Position numbers and translations under genes: made by a program
Notes under the pieces: generated by a model
What the model saw: only the letters and a program-made list of their open reading frames with translations
Databases searched by the model: none
What the model was told of the DNA's origin: nothing
NCBI RefSeq assembly: GCF_006716645.1
Contig: NZ_VFPL01000001.1
Location: 2,356,001-2,420,000, forward strand
Reading direction: 5' to 3'
DNA length: 64,000 nucleotides
From: Arcticibacter tournemirensis
GTDB taxonomy: Bacteria > Bacteroidota > Bacteroidia > Sphingobacteriales > Sphingobacteriaceae
In this document: positions 16,501 to 25,300 of the stretch, piece by piece
Position numbering within the stretch: the stretch's first letter is position 1
How the letters are laid out: every line of letters begins with the position of its first letter

Positions 16501-16766
16501 GCGACCAGTTTTACCGGGGCTCTGAAGTGCTGGTGGAAAAGGGGGATAACATCCGCCTTCAGTATGTTAACCTCAGCTACGACATTGGTCAGCAGAAGCT
16601 GCGCACCCTGCCTTTTAAGTCGCTGGAGGTGTTCCTTAACCTGAATAACCTGGGCATCCTCTGGAGGGCAAACAAGCAGAACCTGGATCCCGACTATGCT
16701 TTTTCGGATACCAGCATCCCGCCCGCTCTTACCGTAGCCGCCGGGATCAGGGCATCTTTAAAATAA
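13578..16766 (+). CDS. SusC/RagA-type TonB-linked outer-membrane transporter
   Basis: A 1062-residue outer-membrane beta-barrel. After a signal peptide (ending near AWCRQ), a CarboxypepD_reg domain (about 20-95) has the pattern PLAGASLRLKGSSTGTTTG. A plug domain carries IRGLSTILGDKGPLIVLDNF and LLKDAAAASIWGARAGNGVI, the SusC plug hallmarks, and a long barrel follows to the C-terminus. The start is GTG. With the SusD gene 41 bp downstream it forms a nutrient-uptake pair energised by TonB. No glycosidase or protease is adjacent, so the imported substrate cannot be named. The GC content of this gene is much higher than that of the neighbouring defence island. Confidence 0.95.
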   Translation: MKQLLFITFLVCASLPAWCRQALSGNVYSADNNTPLAGASLRLKGSSTGTTTGRSGEFTLQVSGSRVTIIVSYVGFKTTELAISLPLKRPLEILLEPSAESLQEVSVSTGYQTLPRERSTGSFSQVDRRTLNQQVSTDVISRLEAVANGLVVGRTNNTGITIRGLSTILGDKGPLIVLDNFPYEGDINNINPNEVASITLLKDAAAASIWGARAGNGVIVITTKKGRFNQPLSVDFSSNVSLTGKPDLFYLRQMSSSDFIDVEQMLYEKGYYNDKLSSPGKPALSPVVELLDQTGRTVSAEEAKAQINSWRSLDVRNDYRQYLYRSAVNQQYALSLTGGSGQMAWAASGGYDRNVSNLDAAYNRASLNFNSSIRPLKNLQLSAAITYTRSESATGRPGYGEIYANTSYLYPYARLADEHGNALPLARNYRSSYTDTAGRGKLPDWRYFPLEEYNHTPGTTMTRDALMNFGLNYRLAEGLNLDLKYQYEQQQREGRQLYDAGSFYARNLVNSFAQLSAAGSLSYPVPPGGVLDLLQQDLSVNNARAQINFDRSIGRHTIVALAGAELRSSRTLANAHRSYGYNPDVLSFGNVDYSVTYPSFVDGSTSFIPNKDSYDDFLGRYVSLFANAAYTWQGKYTLSASARRDASNLFGVKTNDRWNPLWSAGLAWDLSRESFYKLAWLPDLKLRATYGFSGNVNSSLAAVTTIQYFGTNPYLFTPYTIFSNYANPELKWETSRMLNLAADFRTRDSRLRGSVEYYRKKGTDLLGPSLIDYTSGTGSSITKNVASMKGRGVDIELNSVNIKGTLGWTTSFNLSFYKDEVTSYYLFSQQGASFVGLNSRIAGIVGRPVYSALAFRWGGLDPQTGDPQGYVNGELSKDYAALTGSGTAIDDLVYKGPAMPTAFGSMGNTLSWKGFSLTARLLYKFGSYFTRPSIDYSSLFSNGAGHSDYALRWQQPGDENTTSVPSVAYPANSRRDQFYRGSEVLVEKGDNIRLQYVNLSYDIGQQKLRTLPFKSLEVFLNLNNLGILWRANKQNLDPDYAFSDTSIPPALTVAAGIRASLK

Positions 16767-16807
16767 AGATTGAACAGTGCAGCATTTACATTCATAACCC
16801 GAGAACA

Positions 16808-18178
16808 ATGAAAATAATAGTAAACAAACTCATTGCAGGCATCCTGTCTGCTACCTTGCTCTGCTGCCTGCTGGGCAGCTGCGACCAGTTTCTCGACGCC
16901 AGGCCCGACAAGAAACTGGTGGTTCCCGCTACGCTGGCCGACCTGCAGGCCATGATCGACAATTACAGCTCCATGAGCAGCAACACTCCCGGAGCGGGAG
17001 AGGCCAGCTCGGCCGACTTCTACCTTACCGATGCCGACTGGGCGGCCCGCGGTGAGTTTGACCGCAGGGTATATACCTGGGAAAAGGACCACCTCTTCGC
17101 TACCGGCGACCTGGGCAACGACTGGTCGTACTGCTTCGGCTCTACGTATATCTGTAATACGGTACTGGAGGGCCTCCCGAAGATCGGCCGCACCGCCGCC
17201 AACGCCGCAACATGGGACGACCTGAAAGGGCAGGCCCTGTTTTACCGCGGCATGAACTATCTGAATGCAGCCTGGGTATGGTGCATGCCCTACGATGACG
17301 AGTCGGGCGCGATGGGCCTTCCCCTGCGGCTTAGTCCCGACTTCAACACTCCGTCGCTGCGCTCCACGCTCAAAGAAACCTACGGGCAGCTGCTTGACGA
17401 CTTGAAAGCTTCGGTTCCGCTGCTGCCCGCTAAAACAACGCATCCGCTGAGGCCCTGCAAAGCAGCTGCCTGGGGCGCGCTGGCAAAGGCATACCTCTCC
17501 ATGCGTAAATACACCGAGGCGGGGCTGTATGCCGACTCCTGCCTGCAGGTAAACAGCGCCCTGCTGGATTATAACACGCTGAACGCCTCGGCCTCTTACC
17601 CCATCGCAAAGGCGAACGCGGAGGTGGTATTCGACCGTGCCGCCGCTATGCCGCCCCCGCTCAACCCCAGCCGGGCGAAGGTTGACTCCAACCTCTATGC
17701 GCTCTACCCTGAAGGCGACCTGCGCAAAACGGTGTTCTTTAAACGCAATACCAACGGGACTTACGCTTTTAAAGGAAGTTACCTTGGTACGCTGGGGGTG
17801 TTTAGCGGGATTGCCACCGACGAGATGTATCTCATAAGGGCTGAGGCCTATGCCCGTGCAGGGCAGACGGAAAAGGCGCTGGCCGACTTGAATGCGCTGC
17901 TGCGAAAGCGCTGGAACAGGAATTTCTTCAGGGAGGTAAACGCTGCTACGGGCGCGGAGGCCCTGCAGCTGATCCTGCTGGAAAGACGGAAAGAACTGCT
18001 GATGCGCACCCTGCGCTGGATGGACATCAAGCGCCTGAACATGGAAGGGGCGGGGATCTCCCTATCAAGAAAGATCAACGGCCAGGTGTATACGCTTCCT
18101 GCAAACGACCTTCGCTTTGCCCTGCCCATTCCCGATGACGTGATTTCCCTCTCGGGCATGCAGCAGAACCCCCGCTAA
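16808..18178 (+). CDS. SusD/RagB-type surface lipoprotein
   Basis: A 456-residue SusD-family lipoprotein. The signal peptide ends with the lipobox CLLGSC and continues DQFLDARPDKKLVVPATLAD, the usual SusD N-terminus. Tetratricopeptide-like helices follow (AWGALAKAYLSMRKYTEAG, DEMYLIRAEAYARAGQTEKALADLN), and the C-terminal segment ELLMRTLRWMDIKRLN is diagnostic. It sits as a lid on the SusC barrel and captures substrate. It is somewhat shorter than the 500-600 residues common for the family and belongs to the smaller SusD type found with TlpA-SusC sets. A strong hairpin directly follows the stop codon. Confidence 0.94.
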   Translation: MKIIVNKLIAGILSATLLCCLLGSCDQFLDARPDKKLVVPATLADLQAMIDNYSSMSSNTPGAGEASSADFYLTDADWAARGEFDRRVYTWEKDHLFATGDLGNDWSYCFGSTYICNTVLEGLPKIGRTAANAATWDDLKGQALFYRGMNYLNAAWVWCMPYDDESGAMGLPLRLSPDFNTPSLRSTLKETYGQLLDDLKASVPLLPAKTTHPLRPCKAAAWGALAKAYLSMRKYTEAGLYADSCLQVNSALLDYNTLNASASYPIAKANAEVVFDRAAAMPPPLNPSRAKVDSNLYALYPEGDLRKTVFFKRNTNGTYAFKGSYLGTLGVFSGIATDEMYLIRAEAYARAGQTEKALADLNALLRKRWNRNFFREVNAATGAEALQLILLERRKELLMRTLRWMDIKRLNMEGAGISLSRKINGQVYTLPANDLRFALPIPDDVISLSGMQQNPR

Positions 18179-18180
18179 AC

Positions 18181-18219
18181 AAAGGAAGAGGCTACCCGAA
18201 ATCAGAAGCCTCTTCCTTT
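18181..18219. terminator. Strong hairpin terminator after the first SusD gene
   Basis: Perfect 13-bp inverted repeat, AAAGGAAGAGGCT (18181-18193) and AGCCTCTTCCTTT (18207-18219), with a 13-nt loop, 2 bp behind the SusD stop. It lies between convergent genes and could stop transcription from both sides. Confidence 0.75.
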
Positions 18220-18286
18220 AAAAACTTTTGCGACGTTTTCAAACAAGTCTGGCTCGTTTCCATAGTTTATCAGTCTGAGCGAGTTC

Positions 18287-19594
18287 TTACATGTCGTCGG
18301 CTGAGAGGAGTGAATAGCTGAAACTGAAGCCTTTTAGCTGTTCCTCCAGTTTTTTAGCTTTGTTCATCAGAATGTTCTTATCGAGTTTGCCGGGATTTAA
18401 TTTTACTTCAACAAACTCTGCTATCTTTTCATTTTCGTTAATTGCCACGATGTCTATTTCATTTCCACCGCGGTCCCAGTAATTGCCGATGATGTTATAG
18501 CGGTGCGACAGAGCCATCTTTTCGGAAAACCACTTTTCGAGGAAACGGCCGGCGAAGGTGTGAAAATCGCGTTTGAATATGTCCTTTACATAAGGGAAGT
18601 TACCAAGCTCAATGGCGTTCCTGTTTTTGAAGATGAAGCGGAACCAGAAGTTAAGGAAGTTATCGTCTATATAGTATTTCTGATTGCGGGAACCAGGTTT
18701 GGAGAGTACCGGTTTTACTGTTTTAATGATCTGGTATTCATTTTGAAGCCGGTCGAGGTATCCTCCTATGTTTTTCTCCAGTATAGATTCAATGTCAGAA
18801 CGGGAGGTCTTGGCACTCGCCATTAGTGATAAAATAGAGAAGTAGGTAATGTATTCTTTTCCAAACTCTTCGATTAATAAGTTTTTCCCTTCGTCAAGCC
18901 AAAAGGAGTTTGCACGGAATACTTCATCGGTCATGGCTTCGAATGTGAAAGCCTTGCGTTCAGCAAGTAATTCTACATATTTAGCCACTCCGCCTGTGAG
19001 CACAAAAAAGGCAAGAAGATCAATCGGCTGGAATTTTGGATGATAATCGGAAACGATTTGTTTAAGGGTATCTACAGAAAATGGCTTCAGATGAATTCGC
19101 TCGTTTGCCCGTCCGAAAAGGGGCTCTTTTGCATTCTCGAATATTTTTTTCATCATCGAGAGTACCGATCCGCTTAATATGAGATTCAGATGGCTGTGCT
19201 GCTTGCGTCGGTCCCAAATTCGTTGCATTTCACTGAACACAGAAGGGTTAATTGTATTAAATTCCTGGAATTCATCAATCGTTAGCGAAAAAGGCCGCTG
19301 CTCGGAGAGCTCCATCAGGTATTCAAAAAGCGTGCTGAAAGAATTGAAGCTGCCTAAAATAGTTATCGAAAGTGTTTTCTGAACCTCTGCTATGAAGTCC
19401 TGACAAAGGAGAACTTCTTCTTTGCGGCTGACAAAAAGATAGACGTGAAGATCTTGTTCCGAGGATTTTAAGATCAGGCTGGTCTTCCCAATCCTTCTCC
19501 TTCCGGTTACAATGGTCATCCTTGCTCCTTCAGAAATACTCTCTCTGGTTCTTTTTAGTAAAGATAATTCATCTTCGCGATTATAAAACTTCAT
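18287..19594 (-). CDS. Archaeal-type AAA ATPase with DUF234 C-terminal domain
   Basis: A 435-residue P-loop ATPase beginning FYNREDELSLLKR, with Walker A GRRRIGKTSLI near residues 31-41 and a Walker B-like LTIDEFQEF near 118-126. The C-terminal domain (FLNFWFRFIFKNRN, then EIDIVAINENEKIAEFVEVK) matches the DUF234 restriction-endonuclease-like end, with a D...ExK pattern. This family is widespread, often present in many copies, and of unknown function; links to defence or DNA transactions are only suspected. A 54-bp nested palindrome covers its start codon. It stands alone between two unrelated transcription units. Confidence 0.85.
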   Translation of the reverse strand: MKFYNREDELSLLKRTRESISEGARMTIVTGRRRIGKTSLILKSSEQDLHVYLFVSRKEEVLLCQDFIAEVQKTLSITILGSFNSFSTLFEYLMELSEQRPFSLTIDEFQEFNTINPSVFSEMQRIWDRRKQHSHLNLILSGSVLSMMKKIFENAKEPLFGRANERIHLKPFSVDTLKQIVSDYHPKFQPIDLLAFFVLTGGVAKYVELLAERKAFTFEAMTDEVFRANSFWLDEGKNLLIEEFGKEYITYFSILSLMASAKTSRSDIESILEKNIGGYLDRLQNEYQIIKTVKPVLSKPGSRNQKYYIDDNFLNFWFRFIFKNRNAIELGNFPYVKDIFKRDFHTFAGRFLEKWFSEKMALSHRYNIIGNYWDRGGNEIDIVAINENEKIAEFVEVKLNPGKLDKNILMNKAKKLEEQLKGFSFSYSLLSADDM

Positions 19595-19646
19595 AACGTA
19601 ATGGAGGTTACAGTAATGTGCGTTACTGTAACCAAAGTTACGTTAT
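19593..19646. promoter_or_regulatory. Nested palindrome at the start codon of the DUF234 ATPase gene
   Basis: An inner inverted repeat GGTTACAGTAA (19606-19616) / TTACTGTAACC (19623-19633) is framed by an outer one, ATAACGTAA (19593-19601) / TTACGTTAT (19638-19646). The gaps are symmetrical: 4 nt on each side and a 6-nt centre. The outer left arm overlaps the ATG of the minus-strand ATPase gene. It is a likely dimer or tetramer operator controlling that gene. Confidence 0.6.
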
Positions 19647-19672
19647 TCAATTTAAATAAATAAAAAAGTTTG

Positions 19673-19680
19673 TACATTTG
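19673..19680 (+). promoter_or_regulatory. -7 box TACATTTG for the zinc-ribbon gene
   Basis: Exact TAnnTTTG match 75 nt before the ATG at 19756, in AT-rich sequence. A clear -33 element is not visible. Confidence 0.45.
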
Positions 19681-19755
19681 CAGACTGTCCTGACTGCCAG
19701 GGATAACTCAAGCATGCCCGGATAGTTGAACTGAAACATTCTAATTATTTACTTA

Positions 19756-19998
19756 ATGGATAATTCTACCGACCCGGATCAAAAACTGTATAAAAGTGAC
19801 CCGAACCAAGCCTATAAAGACCGGCCAATAGTGATATGTCCTTATTGCAAAAATGACCGCTGCGAGCACATCCACCGAAGCTTCATTCACAAAACTTTCT
19901 TTTCTTTCCTCAATTTAAGGAAATACCGCTGCCGCAAGTGCTTTAAAAAGTTTTATAAGAAGGCGGGTGATACCCGACGAAGCTCAGAATCACAGTAA
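19756..19998 (+). CDS. Small zinc-ribbon protein (80 aa)
   Basis: An 80-residue basic protein with two CxxC knuckles, ICPYCKNDRCEHIH (about 27-40) and YRCRKCFKKFYKK (about 56-68), which predict one structural zinc ribbon. The spacing resembles transposase-like or transcription-factor-like zinc ribbons, but no further domain is present. Such short proteins recur in Sphingobacteriaceae without known function. The gene ends 8 bp from the convergently transcribed response-regulator gene. A -7 box TACATTTG lies upstream. Confidence 0.7.
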   Translation: MDNSTDPDQKLYKSDPNQAYKDRPIVICPYCKNDRCEHIHRSFIHKTFFSFLNLRKYRCRKCFKKFYKKAGDTRRSSESQ

Positions 19999-20006
19999 AA
20001 TAGGTC

Positions 20007-20720
20007 TTAATTCACGCTGAAGATAAAGCCCACGCCATGAACGTTTTGTATTCGTACCGACTGCGAGTCGCGGAATAACTTCCTTAGGCGGGAGATGAAT
20101 ACGTCAAGACTTCTGCCGAGAAAGTAGTTATTGTCGCCCCACAGGTCGCGCAGGATCTCCTCACGTTTCACCACTTTGTTTCTCCGCTGATACAGGTATT
20201 CAATCAGGTCGGCCTCCCGTTGGGTAAGCGAGACGTTAAGCTCGTCGGGCAGGGAAAGCACCAGCTGCGACTTCTTAAGCGACATATCTCCCAGGCAGAT
20301 CGTTTCTGTCTCGGGCAGTCTTCTTGCTGCTTCGGGCGTTACGTACGCCACTTTATGCCTTACCATATTCTGGATCTTCAATACCAGCTCGTCGGCATCG
20401 AAGGGTTTGGTAATATAATCTACGGCGCCTATTTTAAGTCCTTTCAGCCGGTCGGCCTTGTCCTTTTTTGAAGTGAGAAATACAAGGTACACATTCTGGT
20501 TGATGGCCAGCAGCTGTTCCGACAGGTCGAAGCCGTTCATGTCGGGCAGCTGAATATCAATAATGACCACGTTATAGGCTGCCGGAACTTTCCTGAAGTA
20601 TTCAAGCGCCGAACGGGCAGTGGTAAACCAGTCAACCTGGAAGTCCATCAGCTCCAGGTACTGTTTGGTAAGATTACCCAGGTCAAATTCATCCTCTACA
20701 TATAACAGCTTTACTTTCAT
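20007..20720 (-). CDS. OmpR-family response regulator
   Basis: A 237-residue two-component regulator. The receiver domain (about 3-120) has the acidic pair E10-D11, the phospho-acceptor D55 in VVIIDIQLPDMNG, and K106 in DYITKPF. The C-terminal winged helix (about 145-235) has LTQREADLIEYL and SLDVFISRLRKLF. It resembles RprY-type regulators of Bacteroidota. It lies 31 bp behind the kinase gene in one transcription unit, divergent from a SusC-SusD-GH97 operon whose upstream region contains four TTAACA boxes spaced by about two helical turns. These boxes are its probable targets. Confidence 0.93.
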   Translation of the reverse strand: MKVKLLYVEDEFDLGNLTKQYLELMDFQVDWFTTARSALEYFRKVPAAYNVVIIDIQLPDMNGFDLSEQLLAINQNVYLVFLTSKKDKADRLKGLKIGAVDYITKPFDADELVLKIQNMVRHKVAYVTPEAARRLPETETICLGDMSLKKSQLVLSLPDELNVSLTQREADLIEYLYQRRNKVVKREEILRDLWGDNNYFLGRSLDVFISRLRKLFRDSQSVRIQNVHGVGFIFSVN

Positions 20721-20751
20721 GGTTTGTAATTTATCCGGCCCGGTATAAAGA

Positions 20752-22158
20752 TTAAGAAATACTGATAATGAACAGGCTCCCTTTATTGATTTCGCTCTTC
20801 ACTTTCATCTTCCAGCCGTGAGCCATGACGCACTGCCGCGCGTAATACAAGCCCAGGCCAAGCCCCGGGATATGTGACGTGTCTTTCTTATTTGCACGGT
20901 AGAATTTCTCAAATACGTCCTTTATCATTTCTTTTTCCATTCCTACACCATTGTCGCTGATTTCCAACTGTATTTCGTGCTTCAAAGCGCTTAACCGGAT
21001 ATCAATCGTTTTGTATTCCTTGTCGTTATACTTTATAGCGTTATCAAACAGGTTAAAAAGCATTGTAGTAAACCAGAAACGGTTGAGCGCAATATGCAGG
21101 TCGTCGGGGCTTTTTTCCAAAGTGATCCGGATGCCATCATCCGCAAGCTTCATTTTGTAGTCGTCAACGATTTCTTCGAGCAGGCTGTTCAGGTCTTCGC
21201 GCTCTTTTTCGAGGTTCACATTCTGAAGCCGGGCAATATCGAGTACCTGGCCGAACAGCATTTCCAGGCGTTTCGATTGCCGCAGCACCACATCTGTCAG
21301 CATCTTCACCTTCTCCCTGTCGGCCAGAACCTTGTCGTTCTGCAGGTTCTTATTTGCCATCACGATGGTAGAGATGGGCGTGTGAAACTCGTGCGTGATG
21401 CTGTCTACAAAGTCGGTCTTCATCTCGGCCAGGCGGTTAACTTTTATCCAGCTCCTGAAAGTAATATAGAAGATCACGAGCACCGATAACAATGCAAACA
21501 GGGCCAGCACTAAAGCCGGGAGGGTGGCCTTAAAAATATGGTACTGGCGGTTGTTTTTATCGGCATAAAAGGAAAACCGCAGTTCGAATGCGTATTTGTT
21601 TACGGAGGTGACCGTTATTTCGGTGATCAGGTTTTGCTGGAGCGGCGTTTTGAGCTCTCCTCCAACGATATAGCCATATGGGGTTTGCCGCTGCTGGTCC
21701 AGGAAATCATACCGCTGGTTCTCATTAAACTGGAAGAGTACCGAATCGTTATCCGCGATCCGGATATGATTGATCGTTACCAGGTATTGCAGCTCTTTGC
21801 TCAGCTGGTACTTGTCTCGTATGCTGTTAAAGATCGAATCCATGGGATTGCGCTGCACAAATTCGCTGAATAGTCTTTTCAGGGTAGTATCCGCGTAAGC
21901 GTTGTGCGTAACGCCCTGCTTCCTGTAATAATATTTCAGGCTGTCCTCCTGTTTGAACAGTACTTTGTTAAGGATGTCATAGCCACCCGGGTATATGTTG
22001 TCCTTTTTTATCAGCGACTTATACGTGGTGCTGAGCAGGTTCTTTTCGGCAAGCTGGTACTGCCTGTCATTCAGCTCAAATGTATTGTAGGTGAGGTAAA
22101 ACAGTACGCTGATCAGCAGGATGAAAGTAAAGAAAGCAACGGACTGAATGTATCTCAT
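20752..22158 (-). CDS. Membrane sensor histidine kinase
   Basis: A 468-residue kinase counted from the ATG (a TTG one codon earlier is less likely). Transmembrane helix 1 (about 5-26) and helix 2 (about 213-235) enclose a periplasmic sensor domain of some 185 residues. The HisKA domain has DSITHEFHTPIS with the phospho-acceptor H256. The HATPase domain shows LFDNAIKYND (N box), ISDNGVGME (G1) and GLGLGLYYARQ (G2). The overall plan resembles RprX of Bacteroides. The signal is unknown; position beside a glycan-utilisation operon suggests an envelope or nutrient cue, but that is inferred from location only. Confidence 0.93.
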   Translation of the reverse strand: MRYIQSVAFFTFILLISVLFYLTYNTFELNDRQYQLAEKNLLSTTYKSLIKKDNIYPGGYDILNKVLFKQEDSLKYYYRKQGVTHNAYADTTLKRLFSEFVQRNPMDSIFNSIRDKYQLSKELQYLVTINHIRIADNDSVLFQFNENQRYDFLDQQRQTPYGYIVGGELKTPLQQNLITEITVTSVNKYAFELRFSFYADKNNRQYHIFKATLPALVLALFALLSVLVIFYITFRSWIKVNRLAEMKTDFVDSITHEFHTPISTIVMANKNLQNDKVLADREKVKMLTDVVLRQSKRLEMLFGQVLDIARLQNVNLEKEREDLNSLLEEIVDDYKMKLADDGIRITLEKSPDDLHIALNRFWFTTMLFNLFDNAIKYNDKEYKTIDIRLSALKHEIQLEISDNGVGMEKEMIKDVFEKFYRANKKDTSHIPGLGLGLYYARQCVMAHGWKMKVKSEINKGSLFIISIS

Positions 22159-22213
22159 CAAAACTTGAATTACTGACCTAAAATAGGACCATTTTTTCTA
22201 ATAAGAGCTATTG

Positions 22214-22284
22214 TTAACATATAATTAAGAACTCATTAACAAATTTCGCCCTACGTTAACAAACATTATCCAACCGTTAACAAA
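22214..22284. promoter_or_regulatory. Four TTAACA boxes at about 21-bp spacing, probable response-regulator sites
   Basis: TTAACA begins at 22214, 22236, 22256 and 22277; the last three extend to TTAACAAA. Spacings of 22, 20 and 21 bp place all copies on one face of the helix. They lie between the divergent kinase and SusC genes. The last box ends 19 bp before the -7 box of the SusC operon, where a -33 element would be. Confidence 0.6.
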
Positions 22285-22303
22285 AAGCTTTTCGTCTGCC
22301 CTC

Positions 22304-22311
22304 TAAGTTTG
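22304..22311 (+). promoter_or_regulatory. -7 box TAAGTTTG of the SusC-SusD-GH97 operon
   Basis: Exact TAnnTTTG match 29 nt before the ATG. No TTTG -33 box is present at the normal spacing; a TTAACAAA box takes its place, which suggests an activator-dependent promoter. Confidence 0.6.
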
Positions 22312-22340
22312 TGTTGATCAGTAAAACCAAACATTAGATT

Positions 22341-25300
22341 ATGCATTTAAAAACCTTTACTCAATGCTTTTACCTGCTCGTGATTACGATGCTTTGCCTG
22401 GGCGAAGTATCCGCACAAACGCAGGAGTCGGAAATTACGGTTAAGGGAACAGTGAGAGATGAGCTGAACGCACCCTTAATTGGTGTGAGCGTGCTCAACC
22501 TCAACACCCGCAAGGCCGTGTCTACGGATATCGACGGCCGTTTCTCGATCCTGGCCAGCCGGGGCGACTCGCTTTTGGCCCGCTACATCGGTTACAAAGA
22601 CTACCGCACCCAGATCAGCACGGTGATCGAACTGAACATTGTGCTGCAGGCAAGCAATAACAGCCTGAACGAAGTGGTTGTTGTTGGTTACGGGCAGCAG
22701 AAGAAGATCAGCCTGGTGGGCGCCCAGTCATCCGTGAATGTGGAGGCGCTGCAGGTGCCTGTGGCAAACCTAAGTACTGCGCTGGCAGGAAGGATTGCCG
22801 GACTGGTGGGCGTGCAGCGAACGGGCTTGCCTGGAAGCAATACAGCCGACGTTTGGATCCGTGGGATCTCCACCTTTAACTCGCTGAACAGCGCTTCGCC
22901 GCTGGTGATCGTCGATGGTGTGCAGGGAAGAAATATCAATGCGTTCGACCCCGAGGATATCGCTTCCTTTACCGTACTTAAGGATGCTTCAGCAACAGCG
23001 GTATATGGTGCCCAGGGTGCCAACGGCGTGATCCTGATCACTACGAAAAAGGGGCGCGTGGGAAAACCTTCCCTCATGTTTAACTATAACCAGGGGATTA
23101 CGGCCTTCACCCGCACGCCCGAGCTGGCCAACGGCGAGCAGTACATGCGCCTGCGCAACGAGGCCCGCGTGGCCAGTGGCTCGCAGCCGGATTACTCGCA
23201 GGAATATATCGATAATACGCTTTCGGCTTCCGATCCGGTGCTTTATCCGAATGTCGACTGGATGAATACCCTGTTCAGCGAAAGCGCTGCTAACCGTCGC
23301 ATAAATTTCGCCGCCAGCGGTGGCTCCGAAACCACGCAGTACTATTCATCACTCGCGTACTACGATGAGACAAGCTTGCTGAAAACGGATAAGCTTCAGA
23401 GCTATAATGCCGATACCAGGTTCAGGCGGTATAATTTTACGTCTAATGTAGATATGAACTGGACAAAGACCACCCGGTTCTCCCTTGGAGTACAGGGCTA
23501 CATCACCAACACCAATTATCCGGGTACGAATCCCCAGGAGGCTTTCGGGCGGGTGATGCAGACAAACCCGGTGCTGTACCCTGTCATGCTTCCGGGTAAC
23601 CTTGTACCGGGCATTAACACCTCCCGCGACTATCAGCCAAATCCCTATGCGCTGGTCACTCAAACAGGATACCAGAACATCTTTCAAAGTCAGCTCTATT
23701 CGAACGCTGCCATCAACCAGGACCTGAGCTATCTGGTAAAGGGACTTTCGGCAAGGGCTATGTTCTCTTTTGATACCTGGAACTCGCATACCATCAACCG
23801 GACCAGGCTGAGAACGCTTTACGCGATTGACCGCTCAGACCCCTATGATGACGAGGGAAACCTGAACCTGGCGATTCTTGCAAATGGTTCGGATGCGCTT
23901 GGCTATAACCGCAACAACAGCGGCGACCGTAAATTTTATGCCGAAGCTGCGGTGAATTATGAAAGGATGTTCGGCGATCATAGCGTGTCGGCAATGATCC
24001 TCTATAACCAGAACAGCAACACGGCGGCGTTTGCCGATAATCTAACGTCGTCTCTTCCTACACGTACGCAGGGACTGGCCGGAAGGGCTACTTACTCCTG
24101 GAAGGATAAGTATTTCGGTGAGTTTAACTTTGGATACAACGGCTCGGAGAATTTTGCCCCCGGGCAGCGCTATGGCTTTTTCCCTTCTTTTGGTGCGGGA
24201 TGGGTGTTATCGAACGAAGAGTTTTTCAGTCCCCTCAAAGAGGTACTGCCTTTCTTTAAGCTGCGTTACTCAAACGGATGGGTTGGATCGGGCAGCGGAG
24301 GCCGGAGGTTCGGCTACCTGACGATCGTGTCGACCGGCGCCAGCGGATATACTTTTGGCAACGGAACGAATAATACCGGGTTTTCCGGACTGGCGATATC
24401 TGACTATGGTGCGAACGTGGTATGGGCGAAATCGCATAAGCAGGATCTGGGCCTTGAGTTTAAAACGCTGAAGTCGCTGCTGTCTGTTACTGTTGATTAC
24501 TTTAAGGAACACCGTTCGGGCGTATTTCTGCAACGCGGCAGCCTGGCGAATTATCTCGGTTTGCAAACCTTTCCCTTCGGGAACCTCGGGGTGATCGATA
24601 ATGAAGGTTTTGACGGTACGATAGACCTGGCGCCTTTTAAAGTGGGCCAAACGGCTTGGAGCTTCCATGGTACCTTCTCATACAACAAGGATAAGGTGAT
24701 AGAGAACGACGATCCGGTACAGCCATTCCCTTATATGGAACGCAGGGGAAACAATTACCTCTCGCGCTATGGCTACATTGCCGACGGACTGTTTCAGAGC
24801 CAGGCAGAGATCGATGCTCATGCTGATCAGTCGGCTCTGGGAGGTCAGCGTGTGGGCGACATCCGCTACCGCGACCTCAACGGCGACAATATTATCGATG
24901 CATACGACCAGGCCAGGATTGGCAACGGCGATGTTCCTAACCTCGTGTATGGCGCGGGCTTTAATGTAACCTTTAAGGGCTTCTATGTGGGTGCATTTTT
25001 CCAGGGTATCAATGGCGCCGACCGCCTGCTGGGGGGCGATGGCATCATTCCGTTCAACAACAGCAACGGCGGAGAACGCAGCAACCTCTACTCAATTGCA
25101 GAAGACCGCTGGACGGAAGATAATCCGGTATCCGATCCATTTTATCCAAGGCTGGCTTTTGGTAATTCGGCAAACAGGAACAATGCCGTTGCCAGCAGCT
25201 GGTGGGTGAAGGATATCGACTTCATACGGCTGAAGACGGTCGACATCGGCTATAATCTTCCGGCCGGTTCGCTGAAGAATCTTTCGGTAAAGTCGGCACG

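Noticed and set aside
12862-17443. Long minus-strand open frames opposite the TlpA, SusC and SusD genes (for example 12862-13320, 14619-15305, 16694-17443)
   Set aside because: They lie antisense to clearly recognisable genes in GC-rich DNA, where stop codons are rare; their translations are low-complexity and match no family.
22214-22284. Integration-site or CRISPR-like direct repeats
   Set aside because: Only a 6-8 bp core is shared, the spacing equals two helical turns, and a promoter follows directly; regulator binding explains them better.
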